Below, in pieces: positions 1 through 5,350 of a DNA stretch of 6,196 bases (position 1 is its first letter; each line of letters starts with the position of its first letter). Source of the stretch: Actinomycetota bacterium (GTDB lineage: Bacteria; Actinomycetota; Thermoleophilia; Solirubrobacterales; Solirubrobacteraceae); the NCBI GenBank assembly GCA_005883255.1, contig VAXS01000044.1, forward strand, positions 1 to 6,196, given 5' to 3'. The notes beneath the pieces were generated by a model. That model saw nothing but the letters and a program-made list of their open reading frames with translations. It had not been told where the DNA came from and searched no databases. Both the position numbers and the translations under genes were made by a program.

Positions 1-56
1 TGACCGTGGCCAAGGAGCCCACGGTCGTCGAGACCGCCGACGAGGCCACCTACTAG
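1..56 (+). CDS. 3' end of an unidentified gene (partial)
   Basis: Only the last 17 codons are visible, read from position 3. They end in E-P-T-V-V-E-T-A-D-E-A-T-Y followed by TAG at 54-56 and a second in-frame TAG at 57-59. The case for coding rests on third positions: all 17 sense codons end in G or C, as in the genes further along, and the frame closes with a tandem stop just before the next gene. The tail is acidic and hydrophilic, so it looks like a cytoplasmic C-terminus, but no family can be named. The 20-base gap to the aldo/keto reductase, with no room for a normal promoter, suggests the two may be co-transcribed. Confidence 0.6.
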   Translation, partial: TVAKEPTVVETADEATY

Positions 57-76
57 TAGCAGTCGCGGGCCGCCCG

Positions 77-1123
77 ATGGACCTGCGCACCCTGGGGCGG
101 ACCGGGGTCCAGGTAAGCCCGCTCTGCCTGGGCGCGATGATGTTCGGCGAGTGGGGGAACGCCGACCACGACGAGTCGATCCGGATCATCCACCGCGCCC
201 TCGACGCCGGCATCAACTTCGTCGACACCGCCGACGTGTACTCGCGCGGCGAGTCGGAGGAGATCGTGGGAAAGGCGCTCGCCGGCAGCCGGCGCGACCG
301 GGTGGTGCTGGCCACGAAGGTGCACGGCACGATGGGCGACGACCCCAACCAGCAGGGCAACTCCCGGCGCTGGATCGTCCAGGAGGTCGACAACAGCCTG
401 CGGCGGCTGGGGACCGACTGGATCGACCTCTACCAGATCCACCGCCCCGAGCCCGACACGGACATCGACGAGACGCTCGGCGCCCTCACCGACCTCGTCC
501 GCGAGGGCAAGGTCCGCTATATCGGGAGCTCGACCTTCCCGGCCGAGGCGATCGTCGAGGCCCAATGGGTCGCGGAGCGGCGCGGCCGCGAGCGCTTCGT
601 CTGCGAGCAGCCCCCGTACTCGATGCTGGTGCGCGGCGTGGAGGCCGACGTGCTGCCGGTGTGCGAGCGCTACGGGATGGGCGTGATCCCCTGGAGCCCG
701 CTGGCCAGCGGGTGGCTGTCCGGCCGCTACCGCAAGGGCCGGGACCTGCCGGAGAGCCGCCGCGCCCAACGACTCCCGCACCGCTACGACATGTCTCGCC
801 CCGAGAACCAGCGCAAGCTGGAGGCGGCGGACGCGCTGGGCCGCCTGGCCGAGGAGGCGGGCATGACGCTGATCGAGATGGCGCTGGCCTTCGTCATCGA
901 GCATCCGGCGGTGACCGCCGCGATCATCGGCCCGCGCACGATGGAGCACCTGGAGTCCCAGCTGGGCGCCGTGGACGTCAAGCTCCCTCCGGAGCTGCTG
1001 GACCGGATCGACGAGATCGTGCCGCCCGGGACCAACTTCAGCCGTGCGGACGCGGGCTGGCAGCCGCCCGCGCTGGCGTCCGCCTGGCGGCGACGCCGGA
1101 GCGCCCGCGGCCGGGAAGGGTAG
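77..1123 (+). CDS. Aldo/keto reductase (NADPH-dependent oxidoreductase)
   Basis: This 348-residue cytoplasmic enzyme should reduce aldehydes or ketones with NADPH. The aldo/keto reductase TIM barrel is recognisable from end to end. It starts with the strand MDLRTLGRTGVQVSPLCLG and continues to DTADVY at 50-55. The expected catalytic tetrad is present: Asp50, Tyr55, Lys81 (in ATKVHG) and His122 (in QIHRPEP). GSSTF near 150 and IPWSPLASGWLSG at 204-216 are typical later blocks, and IIGPRTMEHLESQ at 283-295 matches the C-terminal cofactor-phosphate site, with Arg287 as the likely contact. Length is usual for the family; the last ~15 residues are an arginine-rich tail. ATG at 77 gives exactly the family N-terminus, although no strong ribosome-binding site precedes it. 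It may be co-transcribed with the gene ending at 56. The physiological substrate is unknown, and no neighbour suggests one. Confidence 0.93.
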   Translation: MDLRTLGRTGVQVSPLCLGAMMFGEWGNADHDESIRIIHRALDAGINFVDTADVYSRGESEEIVGKALAGSRRDRVVLATKVHGTMGDDPNQQGNSRRWIVQEVDNSLRRLGTDWIDLYQIHRPEPDTDIDETLGALTDLVREGKVRYIGSSTFPAEAIVEAQWVAERRGRERFVCEQPPYSMLVRGVEADVLPVCERYGMGVIPWSPLASGWLSGRYRKGRDLPESRRAQRLPHRYDMSRPENQRKLEAADALGRLAEEAGMTLIEMALAFVIEHPAVTAAIIGPRTMEHLESQLGAVDVKLPPELLDRIDEIVPPGTNFSRADAGWQPPALASAWRRRRSARGREG

Positions 1124-1135
1124 CCGGCCGGCCGC
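1107..1135 (+). terminator. GC-rich hairpin across the aldo/keto reductase stop, possible terminator
   Basis: GCGGCCGG at 1107-1114 pairs perfectly with CCGGCCGC at 1128-1135, giving an 8-bp all-GC stem around a 13-base loop that contains the TAG at 1121-1123. A competing 7-bp pairing (1108-1114 with 1124-1130) has a shorter loop. There is no T-run afterwards, so it is not a classical intrinsic terminator. It sits where the reductase should be separated from the transporter operon, but GC-rich DNA forms such stems by chance, so confidence is low. Confidence 0.25.
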
Positions 1136-1153
1136 TCGCGCCCCCGGTGCCGG

Positions 1154-1159
1154 TAGGAT
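1154..1159 (+). promoter_or_regulatory. Candidate -10 element for the ABC importer operon
   Basis: TAGGAT matches four of six bases of the TATAAT consensus, including the first two and the last two. It lies 35 bases before the ATPase start codon, in the only gap (71 bases) ahead of the operon. No convincing TTGACA-like -35 hexamer is seen at the usual distance upstream. The call rests on the hexamer and its position only. Confidence 0.25.
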
Positions 1160-1194
1160 GCGGCCGCTCCAGGGCCGCGGCTCGGTACCTCCGC

Positions 1195-2196
1195 ATGAAC
1201 CCCCCGCTCACCGGCGAGGCCGCAGAGATCGTCTTCGACAGCGTGACGAAGCGCTATCCGGGGCGGTCGGAGCCCGCGGTCGACTCCCTGTCGCTGGTCA
1301 TCCCGGCCGGCGACCTGTGCGTGCTGGTGGGGCCGTCGGGTGGTGGCAAGACCACCGCGATGAAGATGGTCAACCGGCTCATCGACATCACCGACGGCGA
1401 CATCCGGATCAACGGGACCAGCGTGGGCTCGCTGGAGCCCACCGAGCTGCGGCGGGGCATCGGCTACGTGATCCAGCAGGTGGGCCTGTTCCCGCACATG
1501 AACGTGGCGCAGAACATCGCCACGGTGCCGCGGCTGCTGGGCTGGGAGCGCGAGCGGGTGCGCGCCCGCACCAGCGAGCTGGTGGCGCTCGTGGGCCTCG
1601 ATCCCGACGCCGACCTCGACCGCTACCCGGCCGAGCTCTCGGGCGGCCAGCGCCAGCGGGTGGGCCTGGCCCGGGCCATGGCCGCCGACCCGCCGCTGAT
1701 GCTCATGGACGAGCCCTTCGGCGCCCTGGACCCGATCACCCGCGCCCGCCTGCAGGACGAGTTCCTGCGCCTGCGCCAGGAGTTCCGCAAGACGGTCATC
1801 TTCGTCACCCACGACATCGACGAGGCGATCAAGATGGGCGACCGGATCGCGATCCTGCGCGAGGGCGGGGTGCTGGCCCAGTACGCCACGCCGGACGAGA
1901 TCCTGGCGCGCCCGGCCGACGAGTTCGTGGCCCGCTTCGTGGGCGCCGACCGGGCGCTCAAGCGGCTGGCCCTCACCCGCCTCTCGGACCTCGACCTGCC
2001 GGCGCCGGACGGCGCCGGCCGCAACGGCCCCACGGTGCCGTTGCACACCACGCTGCGCGACGCGCTCTCGCTGATGCTCGACACCGGCAACGAGAGCCTC
2101 ACGGCGCTGGACGCCGACGGCCGCCAGGCGGGCACGGTGACGGTGGACCTGGTCTCCCGGGCGCTGGCCCGGCACAGGCGAGAGGGGAGCCGGTGA
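1195..2196 (+). CDS. ABC importer ATPase, quaternary-amine/osmoprotectant (OpuCA/ProV-like) type
   Basis: This 333-residue cytoplasmic subunit hydrolyses ATP to drive the importer encoded downstream. All nucleotide-binding motifs are intact: Walker A GPSGGGKTT at 46-54, Q-loop Gln94 in YVIQQVGLFPH, signature LSGGQRQR at 148-155, Walker B LMLMDEP with Asp172 and Glu173, D-loop GALD at 176-179 and switch His206. IQQVGLFPHMNV is typical of the glycine betaine/choline/carnitine subgroup. After residue ~250 a region at roughly 262-325 resembles one CBS module (TLRDALSLMLDTGNESLTALDADGR). OpuCA-type proteins usually carry two and are longer, so the regulatory tail here looks halved. ATG at 1195 is chosen because homology begins just after it; an in-frame GTG at 1147 would add 16 unpromising residues, and neither start has a clear ribosome-binding site. 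It overlaps permease 1 by four bases (GTGA). The exact substrate is not determined. Confidence 0.93.
   Translation: MNPPLTGEAAEIVFDSVTKRYPGRSEPAVDSLSLVIPAGDLCVLVGPSGGGKTTAMKMVNRLIDITDGDIRINGTSVGSLEPTELRRGIGYVIQQVGLFPHMNVAQNIATVPRLLGWERERVRARTSELVALVGLDPDADLDRYPAELSGGQRQRVGLARAMAADPPLMLMDEPFGALDPITRARLQDEFLRLRQEFRKTVIFVTHDIDEAIKMGDRIAILREGGVLAQYATPDEILARPADEFVARFVGADRALKRLALTRLSDLDLPAPDGAGRNGPTVPLHTTLRDALSLMLDTGNESLTALDADGRQAGTVTVDLVSRALARHRREGSR
2181..2189 (+). promoter_or_regulatory. Ribosome-binding site deciding the permease 1 start
   Basis: AGAGGGGAG lies inside the last codons of the ATPase gene, three bases before GTG 2193. It supports GTG 2193 as the start and the GTGA overlap with the ATPase stop. 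Confidence 0.6.
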
Positions 2197-2912
2197 GCCC
2201 GGCCCCGCTCGCCGTCACCGTCATCCCCAACTTCGGTCGGGGCAGCGAGTGCGTGCGCGACAACCACACCTTCTGCTGGGGCTGGTTCACCGACCACTGG
2301 GGGGACACCTTCCGCCCGGCGCTCACCCAGCACGTCGTGCTCACGCTGATCGCGGTGGGCGTGGGGACGGCGATCGCCATGGCCTGCGCGCTGTTCGCCT
2401 ACCGGCAGCGCTGGTTCGAGGGGCCGTTCGTCGTGTTCTCCGGGTTCCTGTACACGATCCCCAGCCTGGCGCTGTTCCAGCTCCTGGTCCCGATCACGGG
2501 GCTGACCACCACCACGGCCGAGATCGCGCTGGTCTCCTACACGCTGCTGATCCTGTTCCGCAACATCCTCACGGGACTGCGTGAGGTGCCGGAGGAGGCG
2601 CGCGAGGCGGCCCGGGGAATGGGCCTCACGCCCCGCCAGTCGCTCCTGCGGGTGGAGCTGCCCCTGGCGCTTCCGGCGATCATCGCCGGCCTGCGCGTGG
2701 CGACCGTCACAGTGATCTCGCTGGCCACGGTGGCGGCGTTCGTGATCGACAAGGGCCTGGGCGCGCCGATCTTCGCCGCGCTGCAGACGTCGTTCAAGAC
2801 CGAATTCATCGCCGCCGGCGGGCTGGCGGTCGCGCTGGCGCTGACGGCCGACGCCCTGCTGGTCGCCGTCCAGCGGCTCCTGACCCCGTGGGCGCGGATC
2901 CGGGTGACCTGA
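2193..2912 (+). CDS. ABC importer permease 1 (OpuCB/YehY/YehW-like)
   Basis: This 239-residue inner-membrane protein is one half of the transport channel. Hydrophobic stretches lie at about 47-70, 78-101, 108-126, 156-185 and 205-230. The EAA loop that docks on the ATPase is clear: REAARGMG at 137-144 continuing to VELPLALP at 154-161. The motif YTIPSLALFQLL at 87-98 is typical of the quaternary-amine permease subgroup. The N-terminus (residues 1-45) is unusually hydrophilic and aromatic, with Cys20 and Cys28 in a segment running CVRDNHTFCWGWF. GTG at 2193 overlaps the ATPase stop as GTGA, and the purine-rich AGAGGGGAG at 2181-2189 makes a good ribosome-binding site three bases before it. Translation is therefore probably coupled to the ATPase. 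One base separates its stop from the next start. Confidence 0.92.
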   Translation: MSPAPLAVTVIPNFGRGSECVRDNHTFCWGWFTDHWGDTFRPALTQHVVLTLIAVGVGTAIAMACALFAYRQRWFEGPFVVFSGFLYTIPSLALFQLLVPITGLTTTTAEIALVSYTLLILFRNILTGLREVPEEAREAARGMGLTPRQSLLRVELPLALPAIIAGLRVATVTVISLATVAAFVIDKGLGAPIFAALQTSFKTEFIAAGGLAVALALTADALLVAVQRLLTPWARIRVT

Positions 2913-2913
2913 C

Positions 2914-3639
2914 GTGAAGGACTTCCGCGACTCCTTCTCGTTCATGGCCGACCACCTCGACCTGCTGTGGCACAAGCTGGTGGAGCACCTGGCGCTGAGC
3001 GGCGCCGCCATCGGCGTCTCGCTGGCCATCGCCGTGCCCCTGGGCATGTGGCTCGGCCACCTGCGCCGCGGCTCGTTCCTGGCGATCAACGTGGCCAACA
3101 TCGGGCGCGCGCTCCCCAGCCTGGCGCTGATCTCCATCGGGCTGGCGATCCTCGGGCTGGGCTTCGCCAACGTCCTGGTGGCGCTGGTCGTGCTCGCGGT
3201 GCCCCCGATCCTCACCAACGCCTACACCAGCGTGGCCGGCGTCGATCCCGAGGCGGTCGCGGCCGCCCGGGGGATGGGGATGCGCGGCCGCGAGGTGTTC
3301 CGCCTGATCGAGGTGCCGCTGGCGCTGCCGCTGCTGTTCGCCGGGATCCGCACCGCCAGCGTGTACGTCGTGGCCACGGCCACCCTGGCGGCGATCGCCG
3401 GCGGGGGAGGACTGGGCGAGATCATCGTCAACCAGGCCAGCTACGGCCTGAGCGGGGTGGTGGCGGCCTCGATCTGGGTCGCCGCCCTCGCGCTGCTCGT
3501 CGACTTGGGGCTGGGCGCCGTGCAGCGCCTGCTCACGCCGCGGGGACTGCGCCGGCAGGCGCCGGTGCTGGGCCCGCCCGACCGGGGGACCCGGCACGAC
3601 CCGCGGCTGCAGCCGGCGCCGGGAGCGGCGCCGAGATGA
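2914..3639 (+). CDS. ABC importer permease 2 (OpuCD/YehY/YehW-like)
   Basis: This 241-residue inner-membrane protein should pair with permease 1 to form a heterodimeric channel. Hydrophobic segments lie at about 22-50, 56-82, 84-105, 133-164 and 181-207. The EAA loop reads EAVAAARGMGMRG at 113-125 followed by IEVPLALP at 132-139, and RALPSLALISIGLAILG at 65-81 is the subgroup hallmark. GGGGLGEIIVNQ at 163-174 is also typical. The last ~33 residues, after TPRGL, form a proline- and arginine-rich hydrophilic tail, probably cytoplasmic and not needed for the fold. GTG at 2914 is the only sensible start, one base after the permease 1 stop; no strong ribosome-binding site is visible, so translation probably depends on coupling. 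It resembles permease 1 in plan but differs in sequence, as in other importers with paired permeases. Confidence 0.92.
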   Translation: MKDFRDSFSFMADHLDLLWHKLVEHLALSGAAIGVSLAIAVPLGMWLGHLRRGSFLAINVANIGRALPSLALISIGLAILGLGFANVLVALVVLAVPPILTNAYTSVAGVDPEAVAAARGMGMRGREVFRLIEVPLALPLLFAGIRTASVYVVATATLAAIAGGGGLGEIIVNQASYGLSGVVAASIWVAALALLVDLGLGAVQRLLTPRGLRRQAPVLGPPDRGTRHDPRLQPAPGAAPR

Positions 3640-3658
3640 CCACCGACAACGACAAAAC

Positions 3659-3664
3659 AGGAGG
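3659..3664 (+). promoter_or_regulatory. Consensus ribosome-binding site for the binding-protein gene
   Basis: AGGAGG is a full Shine-Dalgarno match, the best in the operon, four bases before GTG 3669. It argues for that start over the ATG at 3636 that overlaps the permease 2 stop. A second purine run, GAGGGG at 3671-3676, is placed to serve ATG 3684. A strong site on the binding-protein gene would fit its need to be made in excess over the membrane subunits. Confidence 0.7.
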
Positions 3665-3668
3665 ACTC

Positions 3669-4604
3669 GTGAGGGGATCGACCATGCGCCGTACGGCCGC
3701 CGTCCTGGCCGCCGCCGGCGTGCTGAGCGTCGGCGTCGCCGCCTGCGGCGGCGGCAAGAGCAAGAGCACCGCCGGCAAGCCGGGCGCCGGGAAGCCCGCG
3801 GTGACGCTGGGCGCCAAGAACTTCCCGGAGGAGTTCATCCTGGGCCAGCTCTACACCCAGGCGCTGCGGGCCAAGGGCTACAAGGTGACGCTGAAGAACA
3901 ACATCGGGACTTCGGAGATCACCTACAAGGCGCTGACCAGCGGGAAGATCGACGCCTACCCGGAGTACACCGGCGAGATCATCTCCACGCTGTTCGGCAA
4001 GAACAACCGTCCGTCGACCGCCGAGCAGGCCTACGCGCAGGCCAAGCAGCTGGTGGGGACGCAGGGGCTCGCCCTGACCCAGAAGACGCCGTTCTTCGAC
4101 CGCGACGTCCTGGCCGTGCTGACGTCCTACGCGCAGAAGAACGGCCTGAAGCAGACCGGCGACCTCAAGAAGCTGGGGGCGAAGGTCACCTACGGCGCGC
4201 CCCCCGAGTCGCGCACCCGCTACCAGGGGCTCATCGGGCTGCGGCAGGCCTACGGGCTGACCAAGATGAAGTTCAAGCCGCTGGCGATCGGCCTGCAGTA
4301 CCAGGCGCTCGACGCCGGACAGATCCAGACCGGCGACGTGTTCACCACCGACGGACAGCTGGCGGGCGGGAAGTACGTCCAGCTGGCCGATCCGAAGAAC
4401 ATCTTCGGGTTCCAGAACGTGGCGATGATCGTCAACAAGAAGGTCCTCGCCCGGGAGGGAGCGGACTTCGCCACGACGGTCGACGCGGTGAGCGCCAAGC
4501 TGACCAACGACGCGGTGCAGAAGATGAACGCCGCGGTGGTGATCGACAAGAACTCGCCCGCCGACGTGGCCAAGAAGTTCCTGCAGGCCAACGGGCTGAT
4601 CTAG
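3669..4604 (+). CDS. Substrate-binding lipoprotein of the quaternary-amine/osmoprotectant importer (OpuAC/ProX fold)
   Basis: This 311-residue lipoprotein should capture the solute on the outer face of the membrane and deliver it to the permeases. The N-terminus has basic residues (MRGSTMRR), a hydrophobic core and the lipobox VAAC, so Cys26 is the expected lipidated residue after cleavage. A glycine/lysine-rich linker (27-43) follows. The fold then begins at LGAKNFPEEFILGQLYTQAL, a hallmark of the OpuAC/ProX/YehZ family. DAYPEYTGE at 95-103, YGAPPESRTRYQGL at 175-188, DVFTTDGQL at 223-231 and LADPKNIFGFQN at 239-250 are further family blocks. GTG 3669 is preferred for its AGGAGG site and short signal peptide; ATG 3636 or ATG 3684 are alternatives in the same frame. 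It is the last operon gene. Candidate ligands are betaine, choline, carnitine, proline betaine or a related thione; the sequence alone cannot choose. Confidence 0.92.
   Translation: MRGSTMRRTAAVLAAAGVLSVGVAACGGGKSKSTAGKPGAGKPAVTLGAKNFPEEFILGQLYTQALRAKGYKVTLKNNIGTSEITYKALTSGKIDAYPEYTGEIISTLFGKNNRPSTAEQAYAQAKQLVGTQGLALTQKTPFFDRDVLAVLTSYAQKNGLKQTGDLKKLGAKVTYGAPPESRTRYQGLIGLRQAYGLTKMKFKPLAIGLQYQALDAGQIQTGDVFTTDGQLAGGKYVQLADPKNIFGFQNVAMIVNKKVLAREGADFATTVDAVSAKLTNDAVQKMNAAVVIDKNSPADVAKKFLQANGLI
4601..4604. other. Shared CTAG: overlapping stop codons of convergent genes
   Basis: The palindrome CTAG gives TAG at 4602-4604 on the plus strand for the binding-protein gene and TAG at 4603-4601 on the minus strand for the methyltransferase. 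The two reading frames thus overlap by four bases with no intergenic DNA. Confidence 0.9.
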
Positions 4605-5350
4605 CCGGGGGCCCGCAGCAGGACCACCTCGCTGCCGAGGTGGTCGGGGGTGTCGGGGATCTCGCGGGGCGCCAGCGCCGCGAGCCCCGCCTCCGCGGCC
4701 TCGGCGGCGGCCGTGGCGGCGTCCAGCCGGTCCAGGCGCACCACCTCGCGGCGCTGGGTGCGACGGCCGTCGGGCGCCACCAGCTGACGCACGCGCTCGA
4801 TCGTGGTGCCGTGCCGCTGGGGGCGGATCGCCACCGGCTGGCTGGCCAGGACCCAGCCCTCGACCTCGCGCACGTCGGGCAGCGGCAGGTCGTAGCCGCG
4901 CTCGGGGGCGTAGGACTCGAGCCCCACCGCGATGGCGGCGGCCAGCAGCCCGCCGGGCTCGAGGTGGGCGCGGGCCCGGCGCCAGAAGCGGCGGCGCCCG
5001 GGCCGGCCGCCCAGCAGCTGCAGCGTCTGCATCGGCACCAGGCACAGCGCGAAGCGCCGGCCGGCGTCGAAGTCGCGGGCGTCGGCCACCAGCGTGGTGA
5101 CCGGCAGACCGGCCGCGGCCGCGCGCTCCCGCAGGGCGTCCAGCAGTCGGGCGTCGTGATCCAGGGCGGTCACGTCGTGCCCCCGGCGGGCCAGGTCCAG
5201 CGCGACCCGGCCGGTGCCGGCCCCGATCTCCAGGACCGGGTCGCCCTCCGCGTCCGCCAGCTCGCGCCACAGCGGCAGGTCGGCGTTATAGCCGCCGCAC
5301 TCCACGTCGTGCCAGAGCACTTCCTCTGCGCCGGGCGGGTGGCGGCTCAC
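4601..5350 (-). CDS. Class I SAM-dependent methyltransferase, substrate unknown
   Basis: This 249-residue soluble protein has the Rossmann-like methyltransferase fold. Motif I, VLEIGAGTGRVALDLA, is at 39-54 and binds S-adenosylmethionine; the acidic end of strand 2 is Asp64 in ALDHD. DARDF at 90-94 is the adenine-side motif, and LEPGG at 130-134 precedes strand 5. An N-terminal DVECGGYNADLPLW (15-28) resembles the cap of small-molecule methyltransferases of the Methyltransf_25/11 type. The C-terminal half is alanine- and arginine-rich and gives no substrate clue. GTG at 5350 overlaps the TGA of the upstream kinase-like gene as GTGA. No clear ribosome-binding site precedes it, so coupled translation is likely. 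Its stop shares CTAG with the convergent binding-protein gene. Fold confidence is high; specific function is unassigned. Confidence 0.88.
   Translation of the reverse strand: MSRHPPGAEEVLWHDVECGGYNADLPLWRELADAEGDPVLEIGAGTGRVALDLARRGHDVTALDHDARLLDALRERAAAAGLPVTTLVADARDFDAGRRFALCLVPMQTLQLLGGRPGRRRFWRRARAHLEPGGLLAAAIAVGLESYAPERGYDLPLPDVREVEGWVLASQPVAIRPQRHGTTIERVRQLVAPDGRRTQRREVVRLDRLDAATAAAEAAEAGLAALAPREIPDTPDHLGSEVVLLRAPG
4622..4645. terminator. Perfect 10-bp inverted repeat just past the operon end, possible terminator
   Basis: GACCACCTCG at 4622-4631 and CGAGGTGGTC at 4636-4645 are exact reverse complements around a CTGC loop. The hairpin starts 18 bases after the importer operon's stop. 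It lies inside the methyltransferase gene, where it is exactly the eight codons for DHLGSEVV (residues 236-243). No T-run follows on either strand, so it would have to act as a U-less terminator or an RNA 3'-end stabiliser. Since the stretch is also coding, chance or codon constraint remains possible. Confidence 0.4.

Noticed and set aside
53..949. Long minus-strand open frame opposite the aldo/keto reductase
   Set aside because: It is an Arg/Ala/His/Gly-rich translation with no domain, lying antisense to a well-supported enzyme gene; such frames are expected in DNA this GC-rich.
1160..1178. Short inverted repeat GCGGCC/GGCCGC in the leader of the ATPase gene, considered as a regulatory RNA
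   Set aside because: Only six base pairs with a 7-base loop, expected by chance at this GC content, and it would be partly outside a transcript started from the candidate -10.
1187..1192. ACCTCC just before the ATPase ATG, an anti-Shine-Dalgarno-like string that might mask translation
   Set aside because: No matching GGAGG partner is seen in the leader or the first codons, so there is no structure to support a switch.
3441..5270. 609-codon minus-strand open frame spanning the binding protein and methyltransferase
   Set aside because: Low-complexity Arg/Ala/Gly/Pro composition, no recognisable motif, and it conflicts with two confident genes in other frames.
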